Assembly (NCBI GenBank): GCA_947172415.1
Contig: OX359193.1
Location: 3,404,501 to 3,468,500, forward strand
Source of the DNA: Chondrosia reniformis
Taxonomy: Eukaryota; Porifera; Demospongiae; Chondrillida; Chondrillidae
DNA length: 64,000 nt
Reading direction: 5' to 3'
Part shown: piece by piece, positions 22,549-33,074 of the stretch
Position numbering within the stretch: position 1 is the first letter of the stretch
How the letters are laid out: every line of letters begins with the position of its first letter
Notes under the pieces: generated by a model
The model's database searches: none
Seen by the model: the letters and a program-made list of their open reading frames with translations, nothing else
Told to the model about the DNA's origin: nothing
Position numbers and translations under genes: made by a program

Positions 22549-23937
22549 CGAAAGCTTCCTTTTCAGTGGATCACAAAAAATATTGATGCCAAGAAAAAAA
22601 ATTCAGCAGCAATTGTTGGTCCAGGTACAGGCAAATCCTTTGTACTAAATGCTATTGTTGCTCACTGTAGAAGCCAAGGTTTAGTAGTCACAAAGCTTGC
22701 ACCTAGTGGTGTAGCTGCACACCTTATAGATGGGGTTACCATACATCAGTTTTTCAAATTAGATATTGATTTAAACTGTAGTCTTCAGCATGGCACTGCA
22801 CAGACTACAGCACTACGGAAAACTGATGTCATTGTTATAGATGAGTTTTCCATGGTTGATGCTACTTTATTCCGGACCATGGAAGGTCTCTGCAGGCGAT
22901 ATGCAAAAAAGGGAAGCTCAAGGTATCCTTGGGGAAGTAGACACGTGATACCACTAGGTGATCCTGCTCAGCTACCAGCTGTGTCCAATACAGACATCTT
23001 TGGTCCTGTCTTGTGGAGGACATTTAACATAGTCTTACTACGGGAAGTAGTGAGGGCTAAAGATCCCCAATTGCACTGTCTACTAGACAAAGTTAGGATG
23101 GGTATACATGACGAAGAGGTTGCAAACATCTTGGCATCTAGATGGGAACAGGAAGACCTGGGGAAAGTAGACCTTATTGCCACTGTGATAATCTGCTCCA
23201 AACGAGATGAATGCAAACACTACAATGATTTATGCTTAGAAATGTTGGATGGTGTAAGTATGAAATATGAAACTATTGACACAGATCACAATGGTATGCC
23301 AATAAGGGCTACAGATAAAAAAAGAATTCAGAAAGTTTCAGACAGACTTCCTGATGAATTGCATTTGAAAGTGGGTGCAAGAGTTGTAGTAAGACGAAAC
23401 ATAAATGTTCAACGAGGTTGGGTAAATGGCACAATTGCTCAAATTATTTCACTTGCTACAAATTGTATTGTATTGTGTCAAGTTGACAAACCAAGGGAAC
23501 GTCTAGCCTTACATCGATTTAAGCAAATCATTAAAATAGCAGGAGCATCCTATCATATTGTGCGTCGCCAATTTCCTGTGATGCCTGGTTATGCAGTCAC
23601 AGTCCATCGTGTACAGGGCATGACAGTAAAGAAGGCTATTGTACTATTAAATAAAAAAATTTTTGCAAGCGGTCAAGCTTATGTCGCCCTTAGTAGGGTC
23701 AGAAACATTGATGACTTAACAATCTGGAAATATAATCCTTCAGCAATTCATATTAATGAGTTTTACAAGCTACTACTTCAATGGTGTGATGCACAAGATG
23801 ATATCAGACCAAGTAGCCTGCCTTCAATAGGTAATGTCACTTATCCATTACGACCTGACAAAATTAGTAATGCTCCTCTGCCATTTTATAAGATGAATGA
23901 GGACATGTTCCCAGAAACAGTATGTGTTTCCCATTAA
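22549..23937 (+). pseudogene. Helitron PIF1-type helicase domain
   Basis: Motif order of the PIF1/RecD superfamily 1B: P-loop VGPGTGKS (22615-22638), motif Ia LAPSGVAA and TIHQFF, Walker B VIVIDEFSM (about 22828), GDPAQLPAV (about 22960), and the C-terminal TVHRVQGMT and YVALSRV (about 23680-23700). The family P-loop usually reads G-P-x-G-T-G-K-S; here one residue between P and G is missing, likely a 3-base deletion. Unwinds the displaced strand in the rolling-circle model. Stop TAA at 23935 is in frame but the family resemblance ends there anyway. Confidence 0.88.
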
Positions 23938-24139
23938 ACACCTGACACACCTACAGTTGCACATCAGGTGTCTTCAGTATAAACAAAAAAAGGCAAAAGC
24001 ACTAGAAAGAGAAGAGCTCCTAAAGCAGGAAGTGCTTCTTCCAAAAAAAAGTGTAGCCAAATAAGTACAGCTAGTAATAGCAGTAACACTACTACTGTTA
24101 ACCTGGGCATTTCTTTAGTAAAACCACCACCTATATACT

Positions 24140-24721
24140 TTGGAATGGAAAAAGGGTGCCATAGCCACTCTTCAAAAGTACACCACTATTCAAATTATAG
24201 ACAAAATTGCCGAACCTGATCAAATCAATCCTAAGCCATGCCCTGAAATATATCCTCATATTCGAGATGAGGTTCTAGGTGATGGAAATTGCGGTTTTAG
24301 AGCCCTTTCAAAACAAATCACAGGCACTGAATTTAATCATGCAGCAATTAGAGCTGCACTTGTACAATTTATGTGCATTTCTTGTGAGGGACTAAGCAGT
24401 CCTCCACTTATAATGACTCAAACATATCCAAGTATGGACAACTATATAGAGACTACACATATGGATAAACCATGCACCTGGATAACAGAAATAGAGTTGC
24501 ACTATATAGCTCCCCTATTACAAATAACCATAGCCACATATTTAACTTATGGCAACCAGAGAAGGTGTGTTATACTTAATCCCATTTTAAAGGTGACACA
24601 AGGTATGATGTCAACAAAAGACCATCATCTTCACTTATATCATAATAGTGCAGGGAATCACTATGACAGTGTTGTTTTAAAAGTTTTCTTTCATGAAAAT
24701 CGACAATTTCACAGTCTATAG
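24140..24721 (+). pseudogene. OTU-type cysteine protease domain of the Helitron
   Basis: 193 codons. Catalytic site LGDGNCGFRAL (Asp-Gly-x-Cys, about 24276-24306) near residue 50, and a C-terminal NHYDSVV (about 24655) that supplies the histidine. This is the OTU fold known from deubiquitinases and found in some animal Helitrons. It is in frame +2 relative to the helicase, and the lysine/serine-rich linker 23983-24139 is still in the helicase frame, so one frameshift near 24140 separates it from the polyprotein. The catalytic residues are intact; no separate promoter is seen. Confidence 0.82.
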
Positions 24722-25178
24722 AGATCACCTTCTAGCCTACCAAATAAATACAGACTATAAATAATAAACAAAATATATATCGGGCATATCAATTTCCTAC
24801 ATACCATAGGATGGCTTTTAATTGTGATGGGCAATTAAATGCGAATTGTATATATAAATTTTGATTCCAATCAAAAATTTTTGGAATTACAAAGTTATCA
24901 TCACACTTTGGAAGTGGCAAGAATGAGTCTCCTACGGTACGTATCTAAAGCATTTGTCTGCTTCCAACAGTCTTCCAACAATAAAAGAAACAGTCTTCCA
25001 TCTCATCTTATCGGAGAAGCAAACCAATCAAAATCAAAGTTTGAATTTTAATACAAACCACAATTATTGAACTCGCAATTACATGTATAACCCATCCTAT
25101 GGTATGTAGGAAACGGATATGCCCAATATAAATTTTGTTTATTTGTATTTATTTGGTATGCTAGAAGGTGATATCTAT
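24722..25178. repeat. Inverted repeat downstream of the Helitron
   Basis: About 24722-24815 and 25088-25178 are inverted copies (CACCTTCTAGC, CCAAATAAATAC, TTTCCTACATACCATAGGATGG). They enclose 270 bp without a convincing gene, although a 70-codon frame lies inside. It could be a Helitron end plus a fold-back or an independent MITE. Confidence 0.65.
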
Positions 25179-25195
25179 TGACTGTGAAATTGAGT

Positions 25196-25382
25196 GCACA
25201 ATGCTCGAGCTCTGGGTACACTTGTGTGTACAATGCTCAAACTCTGGTTACACTTGTGTGCACAATGTTTGAGCTCTGGGTACACTTGTGTGTACAATGC
25301 TCTGGGTACACTTGTGTGTACAATGTTTGAGCTCTGGGTACACTTGTATGTACAATGCTCTGGGTACACTTGTGTGTACAAT
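25196..25382. repeat. Minisatellite, 26- and 36-bp units
   Basis: Tandem units built from GCTCTGGGTACACTTGTGTG and TACAATG, some with an insert TTTGAG, six copies in all. Reading frames on both strands come from the repeat and are not genes. Confidence 0.85.
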
Positions 25383-25404
25383 CATGGCTATTTAAAAGCT
25401 ATCA

Positions 25405-25458
25405 CTGTGATTTACAAGCAAAAGATTAACCTCTTATAATCTTTGCTGTAAATCACAG
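25405..25458. repeat. Hairpin, ~22-bp stem
   Basis: CTGTGATTTACA...GATTA pairs with TAATC...TGTAAATCACAG around an 8-base loop (one bulged stretch). It lies in the 400-bp non-coding leader before the non-LTR retrotransposon. Role unknown. Confidence 0.6.
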
Positions 25459-25649
25459 TATTTTTGGGGTAAGCTGCATCTCCCGGTCCACGTCCGTTAC
25501 CCTGGGATTACTTGTAAACTTCAAGTAATGCTGAGAGAGATGTTATAACTCATAATCTTTACAAGTAATATTTTGACATATTAAAGAAACTGTACAAAAA
25601 CTGTGCTTTTGGGAGGATGGCGTAGCATAAGGAGGCATGCACTATAGGC

Positions 25650-25652
<3 letters not shown>

Positions 25653-25682
<30 letters not shown>
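25653..25682. repeat. (GA)n microsatellite upstream of the LINE
   Basis: About 14 GA units after GGCATGCAC...AAAA. Similar GA tracts after related A-rich words are at 29430-29461 and 29740-29757, on the other side of the retrotransposon. Confidence 0.8.
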
Positions 25683-25684
<2 letters not shown>

Positions 25685-25789
25685 TTAATTAAAGTGACTA
25701 GTCCCTTAAGTGCAGTGTAGAGTGGTCTGCCTAATCTCTTATCTAGAGCTAATTTTCAACCCAACTATCTAGTGGTACTGTTTTGTTAA

Positions 25790-28700
25790 GGTATAACCCT
25801 TCAGTCAGTGGAGTTTTGTGGATTTCCCTATGCCATTTTTGAAGTTGTGAGGTTTTTTCAGTTTTTCGCACCTCAGACTAGGGATTCAGTTACTTCTAAC
25901 ACTTGTCCCTTCTGCCAGAAAGTATTTGTCAGGGTAGGTAACCACCTGAAAGGATGCCCTCAGAGGAAAGGCAGAGACTATGACCACCTTCTGTCAAAGA
26001 AAACACTCTCCAAGAGAAACAAGGTGAGAAAGGAAGCATGTCCCAAGTGTGGAAAACTATACCTAAGGCTAGAAACACATCTGAGGAACAGTGCAACATG
26101 CAAAAACCCTACTCTGTTGGACTCTGAACAGACCAATGAAGCCTCAGTCCAAGAAGCTGATCCAGGTGAGCCCACCATAGTCCAGACCGAGTCAGCCAAC
26201 CCCCACCTACCACCATCACTGTCATTCAAGACACTACCTCACATAAAAGTACCAAAAACTGAAGAGGAATGGAGAACTGCTGATGACTTTTTTAGATTAA
26301 ACCTTGTGCCTGAGGTATGTGCCTCACATTCAGTTGATGAAATGAATGACATCTTGTCCAAAGGCATATATGAGCACCTTTACAAGTCAAACAATCCAGG
26401 CAATCACCACCTTGGCCAATCACATCAACACAATCATCACCCTGGTCAGTCACATCAACACAACCAACACCCACATAATAGAGTACTGAAAAAGGTTAGA
26501 GAAGAAAAGAAAGCAATTAAGAAACAGCTAAGGAGTCTCAGAAAAAGTGGAAACGAAAAGGAGTGCCAAGTGCTTGCTCAGGAATTCCATAATCTGCTTC
26601 GACGATACAGTAAACTAATAAAAGAAGAGAATAAGAAAGAAATCAAGAGAAAAACACAATATGAGAGAAAAGAATGCCATTGCAACTTCAGGAGAATTGT
26701 AAGTAGACTCCTTGATGATGATGAAAAATACACAAGCATCCAACCTCAATTCACCAAGAGCCAGGCTGATAAATACTTCAAGGAGACCTATAAGAGTGAG
26801 CCTGCATCATTCAGGAGACCAAACTTGATGAAGATAGTCGCTGAACCAACGGTCCCCTTTGACATGGCACCCATCTGCAGTGAAGAGGTAATATTTATTC
26901 TAAACCGATGTAAACCATCATCATCACCTAGTCCAACCGACCAAATTCCATATTCTGTTTTGAGGAACTGCCCATCACTCCTGCCAGCCCTGGTACAGCT
27001 CTTTAACTCCTGCTGGGAATCTCATAAGGTTCCCCAGCAATGGAAAGTAGGTGTCCTACGCCTTCTTGGTAAGAAGACAGCTGAATCCGATCCCAAAGAC
27101 CCCACAAATTTCCGTCCAATTGCCCTCACATCCTGCATTGGTAAGGTCTATACCTCGATCATCAAGAGACGGTGGCTAGATTTCATGACTATCAATGGCT
27201 ACCTCGATACCACCGTCCAGAAAGCCTTCATCGATGGGATCCCTGGATGTACGGAACATCATATCAAGCTACTCTCCATGATCGAGGATGCCAGGAAAAA
27301 ACACAAGTCCCTTTCCGTCTGTTGGCTGGATATTGCCAATGCATTTGGGAGTGTTCATCATAATCTTATCCAGTTTTCCCTCAAGCACTACCATGCTCCT
27401 CACCACCTGGTCTCAGTCATCTCAGACCTCTACAACAACCTAGCTGGAGTCATAACATCCTAGCAATGGTCTTCTGATCCATTTCCCATCCAAATTGGTG
27501 TCTTTCAAGGAGATCCACTATCAGTTGTCGTCTTCAACACTGTAATGAACACACTGGTTGATACCATCACCCAGCACAATACCATAGGCTTTACTATGTC
27601 CAATTCTGCCTGCCCTAACAACCTACTTCAGTATGCAGATGACACCTGCCTCCTAGCAGATGGCCCAGCTTCATGTCAGTACCTACTAGACATCACTAGC
27701 AGATGGCTTGAATGGGCAAGAATGAAGGCAAAGGTACCAAAATGCTGCTGTATGGCTATCAAGGCCTCCTCAGGAAAGCCTACCAACCCCAATTTGAAAC
27801 TCAATAATGATGTCATCCCCTTCCTGCCGGATACAGGTTTCAGATTTCTAGGTGCACCAGTACTCCTACAGAGGAAAACAGAAATAGCCAAAGAAGACAT
27901 CTACAGGAAGTTGAAGCTGTTACTAAACCGTGTTGATGAAACCCTTCTCACCCGACAACAGAAGCTGAAGCTGTACCGAGATGCAATCTGTCCACAATTG
28001 TTATGGGATTTTGCCACTTCTGACCTTGATGTCACCTGGCTGCAGAAGAAACTTGAGCCACTAGCAACAAACTTCCTGAAGCGCTGGACTGGACTGGCCA
28101 AAAGTGCAAACACCAGTCGGCTGTATTTACCAAAAAGTATTGGTGGTTTACAACTACCCTCCCTGGTCACCACCTATTAAAAGCTGAAATGTGCCATGGC
28201 CGCATCCCATACTGCATCCAAGGATTCCCTTGTGAGACACATAGCCACACAGAGGACACTGGCCGAAAACTCTAACCAGCGTTCCTGCTTCACACCATAC
28301 CAAGAAGTCATTCATGTCATGCAAGAAGACCCTGGTAGCAATAGAAAGCAGTTAATGAAGTTGGTCAAGGCTAGGATTTCAGCAGAAGACCAAGAACATC
28401 GCATCAAGCACTGCCAGAGTTTGTCAATTCAAGGTCAAACTATGCGTCTTTCACCATGACAGAGCCCCTGTACTATGGTCCACGACTGTCACTAAACTAC
28501 CAGAACATGTTTTCAAATTTGTCCTCAATGCCATCACGGATACATTACCCCACAATGCCAACCTACATCTGTGGAAGAAGTCTCCATCGCCCACCTGCAA
28601 GCTTTGCCCCGAAAAGCAGACCCTCTCACATGTTCTAAACAGTTGCAGCCCTGCCCTGAATCACCGCCGTTTCAACCTCAGACACGACAGTGTACTAAAG

Positions 28701-29147
28701 GATCTGTATCTCTGTCCCAAGCACCACCTTCCTAATGGGAGTAAACTAACTGTGGACCTCCCGGACACCGAATACTCCTTTCCACAGCACATTGTAACAA
28801 CTGATCTGAGACCAGGTCTAGTCATCTGGAATGATACCTCAAAATCCATAATCATCACTGAGCTGACCATTGCATTTGAAACTGCCTTTGAACATGCCCA
28901 TGAGAGGAAGAGGTTCAAATACAGTAACTTAGAAAGGAGATGCCAGAGAAACGGTTTTAATGCAAAACTGATCACAGTAGAAGTAGGATCAAGAGGTTTC
29001 ATCAACACAGCCAGTTTTGACAGCCTGTATAATGTAGTCAGAGTCAACAAAAAAGAAAGAAAAGAGCTGGAAATGAAGGTAATCAGAAGCTGCATCCTCC
29101 GGTCCTATGACTTTTGGTGCAAGAGAAATTGGGAAAATTCTATCTAA
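25790..29147 (+). pseudogene. RLE-type non-LTR retrotransposon ORF (R2/NeSL-like)
   Basis: One long frame, start uncertain (no ATG upstream; frame open from 25790). N-terminus: two Cys/His fingers (CPFCQKVF...H...C from about 25907; CPKCGKLY...H...C from about 26039), then a basic coiled region with a NHHPGQSHQH repeat. RT: NFRPIALTSCIGKV, LDIANAFGSV, GVFQGDPLS, YADDTCLLAD at 27632. C-terminus: C-x2-C-x7-H-x4-C (CKLC...H...C, about 28600) followed by the restriction-like endonuclease (RPGLVIW, then E in TELTIAFE, and RKRFKYSNL). This order is that of R2/NeSL/HERO-type elements. Breaks: TAG 27461, TAA 28178, a shift between 28459 and 28497, and Gly at 28815 where the nuclease motif PD has Asp. 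Confidence 0.88.
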
Positions 29148-29990
29148 AGGAACCCTTAACATATTAACACTATAAATAGTTATGCTAGAGCCAAGTTTAT
29201 TAATTGTGCTGTGCCTTCGTAGGGCTCATGAGCAGGAACTGGAGTAACTCTAGCCTTCACATGTCACCATTCACTATCTGCTGTATTTATCTTTATTTTA
29301 ATTTCGAACTGTAATGTTTTTATTTTGCCCTTTTGTAAGCTGTTTACCCCAATCATCTGCACACAATATATGATAACTATTTTTGTACTTACCTTTTGAT
29401 TAATTATGGACATGTGCAGGTGAAAAAAAAAGAGAGAGAGAGAGAGTGCGAGAGAGAGAGTGATCTAACTGTTATATAACTATAATCTATATTTTAACTA
29501 AAGTCCTAGGACCAGATTATACCTGTGTAATGTTTTTGTAGAACATTTTTAGCAGACTCTATAAGTCTTCTATAGCCCTCATATGCCTCTTCCACCCATC
29601 ACCCTTTATTGTAATTTTTCCTGTCAGATTGTATTGTAATTTTTCAGATTATTTTCTCTTTTTTCACTCCCATTCACTCATACATTGTATATTTTTGTAA
29701 TGAGACAGTTAATAATGAAGGCATGCACAGGTAAAACAGAAAGAAAGAGAGAGAGAACAGAGAGCAAAGAGGCATGAGTAATTTAAATCATAAATCACAT
29801 GCATGGTTATCAAGCCTAAGAGGCCAAGGAAACATAAAGCATGCACTTTTGTAAACAGAAAAGAGATGAGAGTAAAGGGGTATTCAATTAAGAAAAGGAG
29901 AGTGAAGAGTCATGTAATTTACGTTAGATCAAGAGAGAAGAGAGTAGAATAAAGAGCCATGTAATTTATGGCAAGAGTTCTCTTAAAGGC
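29148..29990. other. LINE 3' flank with two GA-rich tails
   Basis: No gene. Likely 3' untranslated region of the retrotransposon to about 29430, ending in an A-rich run and (GA)n at 29430-29461. A second, similar trailer (GCATGCACAGGT, A/GA-rich) ends near 29757. This may be the tail of a related element or a duplicated 3' end. AT-rich DNA follows. Confidence 0.5.
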
Positions 29991-30271
29991 TCTTAGACTA
30001 TGCACTAGTGAAGGCGGGCTTCTCCGCTACAGCTAGACGGCGAGTTACATATTTACGAACAACGATAAAAAATGGCGTCTCTCCCTTATATAAATTTGAG
30101 ACTGGACGCTCTTCTCGGCAACAGCGAATTTTCGTAGGTAAAATACTTCATGTCACTTCCCAAGAGATACTCCATAATCCGTGAGAGTTAGACTGCATTT
30201 CGCCCAAAAACGACGGAGTAACACAGTAACAAACAAACAAACACACAAACTCTACTGAATTATATATAATA

Positions 30272-30520
30272 CTAGAGAACAATAAAAATTTTCTACAAAA
30301 ATAGTGAAGATGAAGGGATGGCACAAAAAGCAAAGAAACAAGATTGGGATGTTACACAGTGAAGCATTAGCTATATGCATGAATCATACAACACCCTTGC
30401 TTGTAGGATTCATGCATATAGCTAATGCTTCACTGTGTAATATCCCTTTTTTGTTTCTATGCTTTTTGTGCCATCCCTACATCTTCACTATTTTTGTAGA
30501 AAATTTTTATTGTTCTCTAG
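30272..30520. repeat. Fold-back, 114-bp arms, 21-bp loop
   Basis: Arms 30272-30385 and 30407-30520 pair without indel (positions sum to 60792). Outer ends CTAGAGAACAATAAAAATTT, inner ends GCATGAATC/GATTCATGC. It carries the GGGATGGC word shared with the other fold-backs. Confidence 0.88.
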
Positions 30521-31018
30521 TTTCTGTACTTTTTATGGAGCATAAGCTAATAATTCGTTGTATTTTAAACCACTTTGGTTTCGCAATCTTCGACTGATTA
30601 TGACGTCATTAAAATGGCGAATTAATTGAGGTCTTGACTCTGGAGCCATGAAAACTGTCATACTCAATAATAGCGTTATCGCTCTCGCTTCTACAAAAGA
30701 ATACAGCTCGGAAAATTTAGAGTAATTTCGATTAAGAAGTAGTCCGAAGGCTTATTTCGTTTTTTAGTTACAGCGGGCGAAGAAGATGAAGAAAAAGATG
30801 AAGAAGAAGATGAAGAAGAAGAAAACGAAAACGGGAGATTTCAAAGTTCTTTCATTTGCCAACGATACACGGTCGCTTGCCTTCAAGGCCAATTTATAGC
30901 ATGGCTGTTCTATATTTAACTCTACATAGTCTTGTTTCAGCGATTTTCAGCCTAATTCGGAATTTCGCTCCTATACCAATGTATGGGGAAAACGAAACAA
31001 CCAGTACAATCCCTACAT

Positions 31019-31040
31019 AGAGAGTACTACCGTACTCTCT
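31019..31040. repeat. Terminal hairpin of repeat family (9-bp stem)
   Basis: AGAGAGTAC, loop TACC, GTACTCTCT: perfect stem, counterpart of 5602-5621 in opposite orientation. Confidence 0.75.
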
Positions 31041-31045
31041 GATAT

Positions 31046-32132
31046 ACATACAGTATATATACAGTATAAGTTACAATATACTAAGGTAATCTAATATAAT
31101 ATATATATATATATAGAAGATTATAATTCATCTCTTTTTTTCGAAGATTGAAAATGACTAATACATGGCTTACTTCTTTCTTATCTGTAATATTAGCTAC
31201 TTTCGCCATATATAAACACTTCAAACATAGATCGTCAATCTTGAATTCTGATAAGGATTGTTCTTGGAAACCAACAAACAATGTGTGAGTTCCATTATTA
31301 CGTATCACGTAACTTATCACAAGCAGCAGCAGCAATTTCTACAGCCTTGAGAGCGATATGCCTTATATGGGCATCCTCTGCATCCATTGGCTGAAGTAAG
31401 TGATATGTGGTAATTAGCTAATAAAACGTAAATTGACTTCATCCCAAAATGGCAGATACTCACTTCTTCTAAAAAGGGCATGAGAATTGACTTTGTTGTT
31501 GAACCTTAGGAAAGGTAAAGGCAAGATAACATAAGTTATATATGCGGTGTACATATTGATCAAAAGATATACAAACAAATTCAGTTGGTAAACAAATGGA
31601 TTAAATCTTATTGTCATCACTTGAATTTGGATGAGTGGGTGGGATAACAATGAGAGCCAAATTGGGATTATCAAGGCTTTATATCATAAAGTGCCTTATT
31701 TTCAATGTGATTCTTCCAGTATTGAAGTCCATTAGTTCATATTTTATTAGAACGAGCCAAATGTGATAAGCCCTAGGTGGACCTCACAGAGAGACCAATT
31801 CCTTCAAATATGTTAACAATACAACATGATATATAGGAAATGGATACACGTAAAACAAAATAAACATAAAAGTAAACATCCTTTGACAAATTCTTGTTAT
31901 GGTAATTAAACTCTGTGTTTTAACACTTAAAAAGAACATTAGAAATACAAAACAATAACGAAATCCTACGGAACAGACAAAGTACAGAATAACAAAAGTC
32001 ATACTCGTATATTGTATTCCAATACTAGTGAGTGAAGGAATAAGGAGTACTTGTTGCGATATATTCAACATAGCAATGAACCTCTACTCTATGACTAGTG
32101 AGCGTATGTCAAACAGTAGCCCCACCACTGAC
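31046..32132. other. AT-rich stretch, possibly intronic
   Basis: Downstream of the Rpn3-like exons on their strand. I looked on the minus strand for the rest of the gene (the PCI domain part) and found none. One exon-like frame at 31298-31390 is listed separately. The longer reading frames here (minus 31081-31335, 31414-31674 and 31784-32071) are hydrophobic and of low complexity and I do not accept them. Confidence 0.4.
31298..31390 (-). other. Exon-like frame of unknown identity
   Basis: Minus strand: a good acceptor (CTTACTTCAG, ending at 31391) followed by about 30 codons (MDAEDAHIRHIALKAVEIAA and onward) and TAA at 31298-31300. A weaker acceptor at 31378 would join it in phase to the Rpn3-like exon 2, but the protein does not resemble Rpn3 at that place. 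It could be the 3' exon of a truncated transcript. Confidence 0.25.
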
Positions 32133-32932
32133 CTGGTGGAAATGTGGTAATAAGAAGTCTCCTCAACACTGCATCATTCAGTCTCTTCCTGACTGCTGCT
32201 ATGCCTCTCAGAGCACGGTTGATGTAGCGAGATTCTTTATGGCTAACTCCCTTCTCTACCAGTTTCAAATGCTTACGAATATCTACATAACATAATACAC
32301 CATTCCTTGCTTGCACTGTTCAAACAGTACTGCGTGTATGTACATATATATACGTGAATGCCTGGCCTACAAAATCAACATGTGTACATGATACCTTCTA
32401 CAATGGTATTTGAGAGAAGGGGCAAGATAGCGAATAATTATAGTTGCATTCATTATGATAGATGATTATTGCTGATGAAAACCTACGGGTCGAAACGTTC
32501 AATCTATCTCAATTTTCGTTGCAGATGACTCCAATAAATTTACTATCGTGTAGGTACGTGTATGCAACACAAATCCTTATGCTAAAGGAAAAGCAAAAGC
32601 GTATTTAGATACAAAGATACGTCAATGCGGTTAGACAACACCAGTCAGACCCAACTTTAATTAGTTCCTGGGAACAAACTAGCTAGCCATTCCGCCAATC
32701 ACTAGTCTGACTAGCCAATCACCTGCAGAATCCTTAATTCGACTCCCTAAATTAGCAATCCAATCATCACCTACGTACCTTCATAAGTTATAACATCCGC
32801 GTCCTTTTCCTTCTCCTTGGGTTTCTCGCTGCTCTCTTTAGAAGCGTCTTTAGAGATATCTTTCATTTCTACATCAGTCGATGTTTCTATTTTCCAGCTC
32901 AACTCAGCTGATTGAGTAAAAAACCCTATCAT
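32133..32932 (-). CDS. PSMD3: Rpn3/PSMD3-like N-terminal exons (partial gene)
   Basis: Two exons on the minus strand. Exon 1, 32932-32779, starts at the first in-frame ATG (a second is at 32866) and contains TDVEMKDISKD, an acidic/lysine-rich stretch and ITYE; donor GTACGT. Exon 2, 32282-32133, begins after TTATGTAG and reads DIRKHLKLVEKGVSHKESRY then a segment with ALRGIAAVRKRLND, donor GTCAGT. Phases agree (G|AT gives D). The order TDVEM, charged linker, D-I-x-x-H/Q-x-x-x-x-E-K-x-V-x-x-K-E-x-R matches the N-terminus of the 26S proteasome lid subunit Rpn3/PSMD3 as I know it from fly and human. The remaining 400 or so residues (PCI domain) are not in the window, so this is a partial duplicate or a gene cut by insertions. 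The 496-bp intron holds a hammerhead-like motif. Confidence 0.62.
32457..32508 (+). ncRNA. Hammerhead-ribozyme-like motif in the Rpn3-like intron
   Basis: Plus strand, antisense to the gene. CTGATGA 32472-32478; stem II ACC-TACG-GGT; GAAAC 32492-32496; GUU 32497-32499. Stem I pairs ATTG (32468-32471) with CAAT (32500-32503), and after an internal loop GATAG (32457-32461) with CTATC (32504-32508). Stem III is the self-complementary ACGU, as in the Penelope ends of this window. No RT or endonuclease is nearby, so it is a solo remnant. Confidence 0.55.
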
Positions 32933-33074
32933 AACTTAAGAAATGATGCGTCGCCGTCAGGTGACTAAGTCTTATGGCAACTTTCATGAAATTTGAAAAT
33001 GTCAACGAAAGACACACCCCTCATTATTGTGACACGCCCTAAAAAGAGCTCCCGTAAACAACCACTTTGTAAGG

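Larger units (their letters stand above)
18637..24721 (+). mobile_element. Decayed Helitron with Rep, helicase and OTU domains
   Basis: Conceptual polyprotein in one main frame: Cys-rich N-terminus with GRP repeats, Helitron-like N domain, HUH/Y2 Rep nickase, PIF1-type helicase, and after a linker an OTU cysteine-protease domain. Rep plus helicase defines Helitrons (rolling-circle DNA transposons), and OTU domains occur in some animal Helitrons. Disabling changes that I could place: frameshifts near 19656, 19929 and 24140, and in-frame stops at 20908, 21538, 21709, 22546, 23935 and 23980. The ends (5' TC, 3' hairpin plus CTRR) were not identified. Confidence 0.9.
29991..31045. mobile_element. 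Hairpin-ended, fold-back repeat (copy B, inverted to A)
   Basis: 30060-30240 matches 15715-15880 in inverse orientation. 30272-30520 is a compact fold-back. 30530-31041 is the reverse complement of copy A's 5601-6120, ending in the terminal hairpin 31019-31040 preceded by CCCTACAT. It contains a purine-rich GAA/GAT tract at about 30780-30835. No coding: the 97-codon frame across the fold-back is an artefact. So copy A and copy B of one family face each other across 24 kb. Confidence 0.68.

Noticed and set aside
25175..25439. Frames through the TGTGTACAATG repeat on both strands
   Set aside because: Produced by the minisatellite period; peptide simply repeats YTQVYP or GYTCVY words.
31081..32071. 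Three minus-strand frames of 84 to 95 codons
   Set aside because: AT-rich, hydrophobic translations without splice or start context; typical of non-coding AT-rich DNA.
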